Source: Brevibacterium sp. CBA3109 (GTDB taxonomy: Bacteria > Actinomycetota > Actinomycetes > Actinomycetales > Brevibacteriaceae). Taken from it: a DNA stretch of 64,000 nt. Shown piece after piece: positions 9,280-16,919 of this stretch. Numbering within the stretch: the first letter of the stretch is position 1; each line of letters starts with the position of its first letter. The notes beneath the pieces were generated by a model, which did not search any database, was not told the origin of the DNA, and was given only the letters and a program-made list of their open reading frames with translations. The stretch spans positions 2,542,001 to 2,606,000 of the forward strand of contig NZ_CP158281.1 in the NCBI RefSeq assembly GCF_040256645.1. The letters are read 5' to 3'. Both the position numbers and the translations under genes were made by a program.

Positions 9280-9657
9280 GTGGCCAAAGCGTCTACGGGT
9301 ACTCTGTACCGAGGAAATGAAGGAATGTGGTCCTGGGTCGCGCATCGCGTCACAGGCGTCGGAATCTTCTTCTTTCTGTTGGTCCACGTGCTCGATACTG
9401 CACTCGTTCGCGTCTCACCCGAGGCCTACAATGCCGTGATCGGAACTTACAAGACCCCGTTCATGGCCATCGGCGAGATCGCACTCGTTGCCGCAATCGC
9501 ATTCCATGCGTTCAACGGCCTTCGCGTCATTCTCGTCGACTTCTCCAAGAGTGGACCGAAAAATCAGAAGAAGCTGTTCTGGGGAGTCATCGTCGTATGG
9601 CTCATCATCATGATCGCCTTCATCCCCCGCCAGCTGATGCACACGTTCGGAGGATGA
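9280..9657 (+). CDS. sdhC: Succinate dehydrogenase cytochrome b556 subunit
   Basis: 125 residues, GTG start behind GGAGGA. Three transmembrane helices (about 24-45, 61-83, 98-118) and the histidines of the SdhC family (W-V-A-H-R-V-T-G-V, L-V-H-V-L-D-T, F-H-A-F-N-G-L-R) are present; these bind haem and form the quinone site. First gene of sdhCDAB: it anchors the flavoprotein and iron-sulphur subunits to the cytoplasmic membrane as part of complex II. Confidence 0.94.
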   Translation: MAKASTGTLYRGNEGMWSWVAHRVTGVGIFFFLLVHVLDTALVRVSPEAYNAVIGTYKTPFMAIGEIALVAAIAFHAFNGLRVILVDFSKSGPKNQKKLFWGVIVVWLIIMIAFIPRQLMHTFGG

Positions 9658-9658
9658 C

Positions 9659-10111
9659 ATGAGCACAACATCGATCCCGGCTCCGCGCACCGGCTACTCG
9701 CGCCACAAATCAACACGTTCGAAGTTCGAGATGTTCGCGTGGCTGTTCATGCGCATCTCCGGCGTCGTCCTCGTCATCCTCATCTTCGGTCACCTCTTCG
9801 TGAACCTGTGGGTCGGAGAAGGCGTCCAGGCCATTGACTTCGGGTTCGTGGCCGGCAAATGGGCCAGCCCGTTCTGGCAGATCTGGGATCTGCTGATGCT
9901 GTGGCTGGCAATGCTGCACGGCACCAACGGCCTGCGCACCATCATCATGGACTATGCCGAGAAGCCCGGCACCAGGATGGCTCTCCAGGTGATCCTCTAC
10001 CTCGCCTCGGTCATCGTCATCGTGCTCGGCACGCTCGTCATCTTCACATTCGATCCCTGCCCGGCCGGAGCCGACCCCGCATTGCTGGCGTCGTTCTGCT
10101 CGGCCGCATAG
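9659..10111 (+). CDS. sdhD: Succinate dehydrogenase membrane anchor subunit
   Basis: 150 residues starting one base after the sdhC stop. Three predicted helices (about 27-50, 70-95, 107-130). Conserved elements are F-M-R-I-S-G-V-V-L, G-H-L-F-V-N-L and L-H-G-T-N-G-L-R-T-I. Pairs with SdhC to hold haem and quinone. Ten bases separate it from sdhA, with AAGGAGA between. Confidence 0.93.
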   Translation: MSTTSIPAPRTGYSRHKSTRSKFEMFAWLFMRISGVVLVILIFGHLFVNLWVGEGVQAIDFGFVAGKWASPFWQIWDLLMLWLAMLHGTNGLRTIIMDYAEKPGTRMALQVILYLASVIVIVLGTLVIFTFDPCPAGADPALLASFCSAA

Positions 10112-10121
10112 AAGGAGAAAC

Positions 10122-11882
10122 ATGCAGGTACATCAATACGACGTCATCATCGTCGGTGCCGGTGGCGCCGGGATGCGTGCAGCGATCGAATCGGGCCAGC
10201 GCGCCCGAACCGCAGTCCTGACCAAGCTCTACCCCACCCGCTCGCACACCGGTGCGGCCCAGGGCGGCATGTGCGCCGCACTGGCGAACGTGGAAGAGGA
10301 CAACTGGGAATGGCACACCTTCGACACCGTCAAGGGCGGTGACTACCTGGTTGACCAGGACGCCGCCGAGGTGATGGCCAAGGAAGCCATCGACGCCGTC
10401 CTCGATCTTGAGAAGATGGGGCTGCCCTTCAACAGGACCCCCGAAGGCAAGATCGATCAGCGTCGCTTCGGTGGTCACACCCGTGACCACGGCAAGTCCC
10501 CGGTCCGTCGCTCCTGCTACGCGGCTGACCGCACCGGACACATGATCCTCCAGACTCTCTACCAGAACTGCGTCAAGCACGGCGTCGAGTTCTACAACGA
10601 GTTCTACGTCCTCGACCTGGCCATGACCGAGGTCGACGGGGTCCGGCGTCCGGCGGGTGTCGTCGCCTACGAACTGGCAACTGGCGAGATCCACCTGTTC
10701 CAGGCCAAGTCGGTCGTCTTTGCCACCGGCGGCGTGGGCAAGGTCTTCAAGACCACCTCGAACGCGCACACCCTGACCGGTGACGGCATGGCCGTGGCCT
10801 ACAACCGGGGCATCCCGCTCGAGGACATGGAGTTCTTCCAGTTCCACCCGACCGGTCTGGCCGGTCTGGGCATCCTGCTCTCCGAGGCCGCCCGCGGTGA
10901 AGGTGCGATCCTGCGCAACTCCGAGGGTGAGCGCTTCATGGAGCGCTACGCCCCGACGATCAAGGACCTTGCTCCTCGTGACATTGTGGCTCGTTCCATG
11001 GCCAACGAGGTGCGCGAAGGTCGCGGCTGTGGCCCGAACAAGGACTATGTCCTGCTCGACCTCACTCACCTCGAGCCCGCGCACATCGATGCGAAGCTGC
11101 CTGACATCACCGAGTTCGCCCGCACCTACCTCGGTGTGGAGCCCTACACGGAGCCCGTGCCGGTCTTCCCGACCGCGCACTACGCCATGGGCGGCATTCC
11201 GACCAACATCGGCGCCGAGGTGCTGGCTGACAACGACAACGTCATCCCCGGCCTCTTCGCCGCCGGTGAGGTCGCCTGCGTGTCCGTGCACGGCTCGAAC
11301 CGCCTGGGCACGAACTCTCTGCTTGACATCAACGTCTTCGGCAAGCGCGCCGGCATCGCCGCCGCGGAGTATTCGAAGACCGCTGACTTCGTCGAGCTGC
11401 CAGAGGCTGCCGAGAACGACACCGTCGCACTGCTCGAGAAGATGCGGACCTCGGACGGCACCGAACGCATTGGTGCCATTCGCAAGGATCTGCAGGAGCT
11501 CATGGACGCCAACGTCCAGGTCTTCCGCACCGATGAGACCCTGCGCGAAGCGCTCGACGAGATCGCGAAACTGCGTGAACGTTACAGCAACGTCGGCATC
11601 CAAGACCGCGGCAAGCGCTTCAACCTGGACCTCCTTGAGGCTGTCGAGCTGAACTTCCTGCTCGAACTCGCCGAGGTCATCTCCGTCGCCGCCATCCACC
11701 GTAAGGAATCACGCGGTGGGCACTTCCGGGAGGACTTCCCGGATCGTGACGACGAAGGATTCATGCATCACACGATGACGTACCTCGATCCTGATTCCGA
11801 GACCGACGGCATCAAGGGCATGCGTCTGGAGACGAAGCCCGTCATCGTCACCCGTTACCAGCCGATGGAGCGTAAGTACTGA
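10122..11882 (+). CDS. sdhA: Succinate dehydrogenase flavoprotein subunit
   Basis: 586 residues, full length. FAD dinucleotide motif G-A-G-G-A-G near residue 12, the flavin-linking histidine in R-S-H-T-G-A-A-Q-G-G, and the active-site region R-R-F-G-G-H-T-R-D-H-G-K are visible; the C-terminus ends in the usual T-R-Y-Q-P-M-E-R-K-Y. It oxidises succinate to fumarate and passes electrons to SdhB. Its TGA overlaps the sdhB ATG by one base (TGATG), so translation is coupled. Confidence 0.97.
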   Translation: MQVHQYDVIIVGAGGAGMRAAIESGQRARTAVLTKLYPTRSHTGAAQGGMCAALANVEEDNWEWHTFDTVKGGDYLVDQDAAEVMAKEAIDAVLDLEKMGLPFNRTPEGKIDQRRFGGHTRDHGKSPVRRSCYAADRTGHMILQTLYQNCVKHGVEFYNEFYVLDLAMTEVDGVRRPAGVVAYELATGEIHLFQAKSVVFATGGVGKVFKTTSNAHTLTGDGMAVAYNRGIPLEDMEFFQFHPTGLAGLGILLSEAARGEGAILRNSEGERFMERYAPTIKDLAPRDIVARSMANEVREGRGCGPNKDYVLLDLTHLEPAHIDAKLPDITEFARTYLGVEPYTEPVPVFPTAHYAMGGIPTNIGAEVLADNDNVIPGLFAAGEVACVSVHGSNRLGTNSLLDINVFGKRAGIAAAEYSKTADFVELPEAAENDTVALLEKMRTSDGTERIGAIRKDLQELMDANVQVFRTDETLREALDEIAKLRERYSNVGIQDRGKRFNLDLLEAVELNFLLELAEVISVAAIHRKESRGGHFREDFPDRDDEGFMHHTMTYLDPDSETDGIKGMRLETKPVIVTRYQPMERKY

Positions 11883-12679
11883 TGAGCACCGATACCTCAA
11901 CCGAAACCCCGGAGCCGGCCTCGAAGATCGACCTGCCCGACCACGTGGCCGGTGACAGCGGTTCGATCCCGTCGTTCGACTGCACCTTCCAGATCGCACG
12001 CTTCGATCCCGAACAGGACGAAGAGGCGCATTGGGAGGAGTACAAGGTCACCATGTACGGCACCGACCGTGTCCTGGACGCCTTACACAAGATCAAGTGG
12101 GAGACCGACGGTTCGCTGTCCTTCCGCCGCTCCTGTGCCCACGGCGTGTGCGGCTCCGATGCCATGCGCATCAACGGCCGCAACCGTCTGGCCTGCAAGA
12201 CTCTGCTCAAGGATCTTGACACGTCCAAGACGATCACCATCGAAGCGATCAAGGGTCTGCCTCTGGAGAAGGACCTCATCGTCGACATGGAGCCCTTCTT
12301 CCAGTCCTACCGTGAGGTCATGCCCTTCCTCATCACCTCCGGCCACGAGCCGACGCGTGAGCGTCTGCAGTCGGCCGAGGAACGTGAGGCCTTCGACGAC
12401 ACCACCAAGTGCATCCTCTGTGCCGCGTGCACTTCGTCGTGCCCTGTGTTCTGGACCGATGGCCAGTACTTCGGCCCAGCAGCCATCGTCAACGCGCACC
12501 GTTTCATCTTCGATTCGCGTGACGAAGGCGGAGACATGCGCCTGGAGATCCTCAACGACAAGGAGGGCGTGTGGCGTTGCCGCACCACCTTCAACTGCAC
12601 CGAGGCCTGCCCTCGTGGCATCGAAATCACCAAGGCCATCGCCGAGGTGAAGCAGGCAGTCCTGCAGCGCGCATTCTGA
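11882..12679 (+). CDS. sdhB: Succinate dehydrogenase iron-sulphur subunit
   Basis: 265 residues. All three cluster motifs are intact: S-C-A-H-G-V-C-G-S-D with a downstream Cys for [2Fe-2S], C-I-L-C-A-A-C-T-S-S-C-P for [4Fe-4S], and C-R-T-T-F-N-C-T-E-A-C-P for [3Fe-4S] and quinone. It carries electrons from the SdhA flavin to quinone at SdhCD. Last gene of the operon; a strong hairpin terminator follows at 12701-12731. Confidence 0.97.
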   Translation: MSTDTSTETPEPASKIDLPDHVAGDSGSIPSFDCTFQIARFDPEQDEEAHWEEYKVTMYGTDRVLDALHKIKWETDGSLSFRRSCAHGVCGSDAMRINGRNRLACKTLLKDLDTSKTITIEAIKGLPLEKDLIVDMEPFFQSYREVMPFLITSGHEPTRERLQSAEEREAFDDTTKCILCAACTSSCPVFWTDGQYFGPAAIVNAHRFIFDSRDEGGDMRLEILNDKEGVWRCRTTFNCTEACPRGIEITKAIAEVKQAVLQRAF

Positions 12680-12700
12680 TCTGATCATCTGAATCGCCGA

Positions 12701-12731
12701 GGCGGTCGTGCACCTTTCGTGCACGGCCGCC
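12701..12731 (+). terminator. Intrinsic terminator of sdhCDAB
   Basis: GGCGGTCGTGCAC, loop CTTTC, GTGCACGGCCGCC: a 13-bp stem with one G-U pair, then CTTTCG. It begins 21 bases after the sdhB stop. Confidence 0.8.
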
Positions 12732-12814
12732 TTTCGCGTTCCCGTTTGGACAGTGCGTCTTCGCACGGTCAATCCTGAAGACATCGGTTTCCCGGCAGTC
12801 GTAGACTGGTGCGC

Positions 12815-14077
12815 ATGCGTTCTACCCGCCCTGCCTTTGCGTCGCCGCCGACAGCTGCCCCGCGTTCGTTCGGCACGGGAATGCGTCTCATCGTCAGCGC
12901 CGGCCTCGCGCTTCTGCTCATCGGCGCTCAGCTGGTCCTCTCCCCCGGAACCTCACATGCTGATCGCAAACCGGATGAGAAGCAGGAGAAGGTCTACCAA
13001 ACTCCGGCCGACCTCGGCGATGGAGCGAAGCCACCGACACCAGTGGGCACAGCGTGGCTGGTGGGAAACCTGGACACGGGCGAAATCCAAGCCGCGCACG
13101 AGATCGATAAGAAGCATGCACCTGCCTCGACGATCAAGCTCCTGACCGCTCTTGCACTAGTCGACGTGCTCGACGATCCCAAGCAGAAGGTCGAGGCAGA
13201 ATTCGAGGACATGGAGATCGACGGCACCAAGGTCGGTCTCATGCAGAAGAACAAGTACAGCGTCGATCTGCTCTTCCATGCGATGCTGATGTCGAGCGCC
13301 AATGATGCCGCGAACGCGCTCGGCCGGGCCGCCGGTGGCCAGGAGAAGGCCGTGGCGCTGATGAATGAGAAGGCCGCGGAGTTGGGGATGACGAACACTC
13401 ACGCAGCGAACACCTCGGGCCTCGATGACAAGAATCAGTACATGACGGTCTCAGACATGATGAAGCTGGCGTGGGCGGTGTGCGAGGACGACTACCTGAT
13501 GGGCATCATCGACACCGAAACCTTCAAATTCCCAGGTGGCAAGAACCCGGTCACTAAGAAGAAGTTCAAGGGCTATGAGATTCAGAACCACACCAAGATC
13601 GTCGGCGAGGTCAACGGTGGGCTCGGCCTGAAGAACGGATTCACCCGCCATGCCAAAGGTGCCTATATCGCCGTTGCCGAACGCGACGGCCACCGTGTGG
13701 TCTCGACGCTGCTGGGCATCGACAACAACTCCCGCCAAGCCGCGGTCGACCTGCTCGAATGGGACTTCGCCCAGAAGGATCCCAAGTCGCTCCAGACGAT
13801 CCCGATTGGTCAGACCATCACGCCGAGTCCTGCTCCGACGGCCTCGGAAAGCAACAGCGATGCCGGCGGTGCCGCATCCGGAGACACTGCCTCCGTCGGC
13901 ACCGATATGGACTCGCGCGAAGGTGCAGAGGCATCCGGTTCCAAGGCTTCGGCAGAGACCTTCGGCGTCTCGAATGAGAAGCTGCTCCCCGCCGGCATGC
14001 TGACGGTTGCGGCAGCGCTGCTGCTCACCGCGCTCATCATCATGATCAGGTGGCGCCGGGGCAAGTCCTCCCGCTGA
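12815..14077 (+). CDS. D-alanyl-D-alanine carboxypeptidase (peptidase S11, DacA-like)
   Basis: 420 residues from ATG at 12815 (a GTG two codons earlier is equally possible). Basic N-terminus, one hydrophobic segment (about 22-45) ending at S-H-A-D-R, so secreted. The penicillin-binding S11 motifs are S-T-I-K (nucleophile Ser, general base Lys) and S-A-N; the third motif reads K-N-G-F-T instead of the usual K-T-G. A Ser/Ala/Thr-rich linker (about 345-385) leads to a C-terminal membrane helix and R-W-R-R-G-K tail. It trims the terminal D-Ala of peptidoglycan stems outside the membrane. Confidence 0.88.
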   Translation: MRSTRPAFASPPTAAPRSFGTGMRLIVSAGLALLLIGAQLVLSPGTSHADRKPDEKQEKVYQTPADLGDGAKPPTPVGTAWLVGNLDTGEIQAAHEIDKKHAPASTIKLLTALALVDVLDDPKQKVEAEFEDMEIDGTKVGLMQKNKYSVDLLFHAMLMSSANDAANALGRAAGGQEKAVALMNEKAAELGMTNTHAANTSGLDDKNQYMTVSDMMKLAWAVCEDDYLMGIIDTETFKFPGGKNPVTKKKFKGYEIQNHTKIVGEVNGGLGLKNGFTRHAKGAYIAVAERDGHRVVSTLLGIDNNSRQAAVDLLEWDFAQKDPKSLQTIPIGQTITPSPAPTASESNSDAGGAASGDTASVGTDMDSREGAEASGSKASAETFGVSNEKLLPAGMLTVAAALLLTALIIMIRWRRGKSSR

Positions 14078-14130
14078 ACGCCCTCACCCGACAGACTCAG
14101 ACTGCGTCGCTCCCCAGCCCGGCTTCTCCT

Positions 14131-14178
14131 GGCGTCGTGCTCCTGCACACGGTTGGCGTCGTGCTGCTGCACACGGTT
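14131..14178. repeat. 24-bp tandem direct repeat
   Basis: GGCGTCGTGCTSCTGCACAC followed by GGTT occurs twice back to back (14131-14154 and 14155-14178) with a single C/G difference. It lies just upstream of the promoter at 14200-14229 and downstream of the carboxypeptidase stop. Could be an activator site or a simple duplication. Confidence 0.7.
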
Positions 14179-14199
14179 TCGGCTTTCCACACCACCGTT

Positions 14200-14229
14200 T
14201 TGACTTCTCATTCCGGATGCGGTTAAGCT
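14200..14229 (+). promoter_or_regulatory. Sigma-A-type promoter with ~310-base leader
   Basis: TTGACT (14200-14205), an 18-base spacer and TAAGCT (14224-14229) form a good promoter. Transcription from about 14236 would give a leader of roughly 310 bases before the 55-residue ORF at 14549. The leader contains several G/C-rich inverted segments; I could not assign it to a known riboswitch. It explains the otherwise gene-free 14078-14548 stretch. Confidence 0.45.
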
Positions 14230-14548
14230 TATATCTTGCGTTCGAAGTCGTCCGGCTTCATTGAACCATCTGATCCACTGAGCACGATGACACTTCGCTC
14301 ATGATGACAGCTCAGATCCAGGTTCGACATTGCAAATGATTCGCCACGGACACTGTCTCACTTCGAATCGCAGATCCCCCACCGTGAAGGATCAACCCAC
14401 ACCACGGTGACACTCAGCAGGTCCGTATCCGACTTTCTCGGGTGGCCGCCTGCACCTCGGCGACTACCCCGTCGCCACCAGGAAAACAATGAGAATGACG
14501 TGCGTTGATGCATGCCGTTCGACGAAGTAAGCAAGAAGGGAGGGAACG

Positions 14549-14716
14549 ATGACTCAGTTCCCACAATGGGTCCAGCGTGCCATTGAGCATGCAGGACTGA
14601 TCGATCCAAAGATCAGCACCCGCAACGGAAAGATCACGATCAGTGATATCACCGGCCGCGTCGTGCTGTTCACCGGTTCATCGCTGCGTGAGATCACGCC
14701 GCTGGCTGCTGCCTGA
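14549..14716 (+). CDS. 55-residue small protein of unknown function
   Basis: A short ORF with a very strong ribosome site (AAGAAGGGAGGGAACG before ATG). The peptide begins M-T-Q-F-P-Q-W-V-Q-R-A-I-E-H-A-G and contains K-I-T-I-S-D-I-T-G-R-V-V-L-F-T-G; it looks like a folded alpha-beta mini-domain, not random translation, and ends P-L-A-A-A. It is preceded by its own promoter and a long leader and followed by a hairpin at 14812-14851. No family recognised. Confidence 0.5.
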   Translation: MTQFPQWVQRAIEHAGLIDPKISTRNGKITISDITGRVVLFTGSSLREITPLAAA

Positions 14717-14811
14717 GCGCAACAGCCGTCTGGAGACGCTTCAGACCGTTCGGCTGATTCTCTTCTCTGCTGGGTTTTAAGCAGAGCGAGAACTGCTGAG
14801 GTCAGACTCCT

Positions 14812-14851
14812 GCCCGACATTTCACAGGTCCATCCTGTCGGAATGTCGGGC
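14812..14851. terminator. Hairpin between convergent small genes
   Basis: GCCCGACATT and AATGTCGGGC pair perfectly (10 bp), with an inner ACAGG/CCTGT stem. There is no T-run, but it lies between the 55-residue gene and the convergent minus-strand gene ending near 14822, so a bidirectional terminator is the simplest reading. Confidence 0.55.
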
Positions 14852-15124
14852 GATTTCATGTTCCCGAAGATCTCCTCGCCGAGGCGGTCCTCGAGAATCG
14901 TGCCGCCCGCCGGAGAGGGGACCTCCTCCTTGTCGTAGTGGGCCTCCAGTGTTTCGAAGAACCCCTTCCACCTCCGAAGTCAGCTCGTCGACGTCGACGG
15001 CGGTTCGCCGCTGGTCCTCCACTCGGTCGAGCAGATCCCACAGTTGGTCATACTCACGCAGTCCCCGATCTGCTGGGCGCTGAGATTCCGCGATCACCCG
15101 TGTCGACCTCTCCCGTTTCCGCAT
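14822..15124 (-). pseudogene. Small hypothetical gene, probably frameshifted
   Basis: From ATG at 15124 the minus strand encodes a charged, protein-like segment (M-R-K-R-E-R-S-T-R-V ... Y-D-Q-L-W-D-L-L-D-R-V-E ... D-E-L-T-S-E-V-E-G). Near 14971, at a GGGG run, this frame turns into Gly/Arg/Pro-rich low-quality sequence, whereas the next frame continues plausibly (F-F-E-T-L-E-A-H-Y-D-K-E-E-V-P-S-P, then T-I-L-E-D-R-L-G-E-E-I-F-G). That pattern suggests a one-base indel. The annotated end is the stop of the first frame. Function unknown. Confidence 0.4.
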
Positions 15125-15146
15125 CTCGTTCAGGTCTACCGCTCCT

Positions 15147-15175
15147 GTACGAACAACACTTCCCGTACGAACAAC
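15147..15175. promoter_or_regulatory. Paired 11-bp direct repeats in a divergent promoter region
   Basis: GTACGAACAAC occurs at 15147-15157 and 15165-15175, start-to-start 18 bases. The pair lies between the divergent starts 15124 (minus) and 15219 (plus), the expected place for a regulator binding in tandem. Regulator unknown. Confidence 0.4.
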
Positions 15176-15218
15176 GACAGGTTGGTTGCTTCTTCGTTTC
15201 TTGTAGGGTTGGGGCTTC

Positions 15219-16361
15219 ATGCACTCGGTTCGAAGGGGAGGACCCACGCCGGAAGATACTCAGCAGAAGGTTCCGCTGTTGGCCAAGCGTCCTGATTTTG
15301 TGACCGATCTGCTTCAGATCGTCAAGACCGTCATCGCGGCAACCGCCGCTTGGTGGCTGTCGGATACTGTCCTGAACTCGCCGATGCCATTCCTGGCGCC
15401 GTGGGCGGCGCTGCTGACAGTACATGCCACCGTCCACCGCTCACTGTCTCGCGGAGCGCAGTCGACGATCGCCTCAACTCTCGGTGTTGCCTTGTCCTTC
15501 GTCATCGGCAACTACCTGGGAGTGAGCATCCCGACGTTTGCTCTCGCGCTGCTAGTCGGGCTCGCCGCTGCGCGTCTGCCCTGGATACGCGATGAAGGCG
15601 TGGCGATTGCGACTACAGGAATCTTCGTCCTCGGCAGTGGCTTCGACAGTCAACAGCCTCTGCTTGGGGAACGCATCTTGGAACTCTGCTTGGGCATTGC
15701 CGTCGGCATCGTGGTCCACCTCCTTGTGATTCCACCCCTGCGGGATCAGCAGGCAGCACGGTACGTCGACAGTATCAACAGGCGCATGGGCGACATGTTG
15801 GTCGACATGGCAGATGAACTGGACGAGGAGTGGGACACTGCCAATGCCGATGACTGGTTCCAAGAGACCGAATCGATGAGCCAAGAGTTGAACTCGGCGT
15901 GGCAGTCGGTCAAGTTCGCCCGTGAGAGCCAACGGGCAAATCCACGTGATCGTCTGCGCCGGAAGCGAACTCCATCGGGCGAAACTCGGGATACTCAGAT
16001 ATCGCCAAAGGATGCCAGCTACGAGAACATCCTGCAGCGGGTGGATGAAGGCATCTCCCATCTGCGCCATCTGACTCGGACTCTGCGCGAGGGATCTTAT
16101 GAAGACGGCGAATGGGACACCCGCTTTCGCGAACAATGGACGTCCATCGTCCGGGACGCAGGTCGATCGATTGCCGACCCCGATGCGAAAGTCGAGCCGA
16201 TCTTCAAGCGCCTCGAAGCGCTGTCGGTGAACATGGCCGACGATGACGGCCTCCCTGAACGCTCCTGGGCCCTCTACGGCTCGCTGATCGCGAGCATGCA
16301 GCATATCGCCGCAATCGTCGACGACGTCGCCTCCGCACGCGCAGCGCGCGAGTCCAGCTGA
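15219..16361 (+). CDS. FUSC/aromatic acid exporter-family membrane protein
   Basis: 380 residues. The N-terminal half has about six hydrophobic helices (residues 28-170) in the aromatic-acid-exporter pattern, including L-Q-I-V-K-T-V-I-A-A-T-A-A-W-W and F-L-A-P-W-A-A-L-L-T-V. The C-terminal half (175-375) is soluble, charged and helical and should be cytoplasmic. Members export aromatic acids or similar anions; the substrate is not known. Only a weak ribosome site (GTAGGGTTGGGG) precedes the ATG. Paired direct repeats at 15147-15175 may regulate it, and a strong terminator at 16451 follows. Confidence 0.72.
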   Translation: MHSVRRGGPTPEDTQQKVPLLAKRPDFVTDLLQIVKTVIAATAAWWLSDTVLNSPMPFLAPWAALLTVHATVHRSLSRGAQSTIASTLGVALSFVIGNYLGVSIPTFALALLVGLAAARLPWIRDEGVAIATTGIFVLGSGFDSQQPLLGERILELCLGIAVGIVVHLLVIPPLRDQQAARYVDSINRRMGDMLVDMADELDEEWDTANADDWFQETESMSQELNSAWQSVKFARESQRANPRDRLRRKRTPSGETRDTQISPKDASYENILQRVDEGISHLRHLTRTLREGSYEDGEWDTRFREQWTSIVRDAGRSIADPDAKVEPIFKRLEALSVNMADDDGLPERSWALYGSLIASMQHIAAIVDDVASARAARESS

Positions 16362-16450
16362 GCGCAGAGAGCCTCTTGACCAGTCGCCGGTCGCTGAACC
16401 GCCCTGCCTAGCCGGAACGCGCGCGAGAGGCACCCGCAGAATTCAGAGCA

Positions 16451-16500
16451 CGAAAGAGCGCCCCGTCAGAACCTATAAGTTCAGACGGGGCGCTCTTTCG
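16451..16500. terminator. Strong bidirectional hairpin terminator
   Basis: CGAAAGAGCGCCCCGTC pairs perfectly over 17 bases with GACGGGGCGCTCTTTCG around a 16-base loop. It can end both the exporter transcript (plus) and the minus-strand small unit that contains repeat copy 1 (16583-16680). Confidence 0.85.
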
Positions 16501-16582
16501 CATCTCAGTCTGGATCAGATGCGAACCAGAAGAGAAGTCGCGGTCTTCAAATCAGAAGTCCCAGTTCTTGTTCTCTCGGGAT

Positions 16583-16680
16583 GCCCAGTCCTCGTCCTCC
16601 CTGATGAGAGGCGGAAATCCTGCGGATCCTCCAACTCCAATGGCCGCTCGTGCCATCTACGTGCCACTCGCGATCGAAGC
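16583..16680 (-). repeat. Island-flanking repeat, copy 1 (small minus-strand transcription unit)
   Basis: 98 bases matching 26436-26534 at 95 of 99 aligned positions (three substitutions, one indel), in the same orientation. Weaker similarity extends to about 16740. On the minus strand a -10-like TAAGCT (16719-16724) precedes it and the 17-bp terminator stem at 16451-16500 follows, so the unit could be a ~260-base RNA. Peptide reading is uncertain: one frame reads W-H-E-R-P-L-E-L-E-D-P-Q-D and, after a one-base shift, P-P-L-I-R-E-D-E-D-W-A. The rest of 16501-16919 shows no gene. Confidence 0.6.
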
Positions 16681-16919
16681 CCCTCTCGCCGACAAGATCG
16701 CTGCCGTCGCACATGCCCAGCTTACCGCCGGGCGGCTCCATCCGCACGGGAACTTGCGCGGCCCACAGGCAGCACGTCGCACGTTCTCCCTCCAGTTAAG
16801 TGCCCCTCCCAGGTGGGTCGGTTGCTCGTCCCATCGTTTGGAGTACCACATGCCGCGTCTGCCACCCCTTCGCCAGCTGAGCAGCAAGCTCGCGTCCCCC
16901 TCGCCCCAAAGGTCAACCA

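Noticed and set aside
10044..11699. 551-codon open frame on the minus strand
   Set aside because: Exact antisense of sdhA; long only because of high GC third positions, with no ribosome site and no recognisable protein.
16583..16680. 34-residue peptide starting M-A-R-A-A-I-G-V-G-G on the minus strand of repeat copy 1
   Set aside because: The ATG lacks a ribosome site and the frame is not kept in copy 2; substitutions are better tolerated in a different frame.
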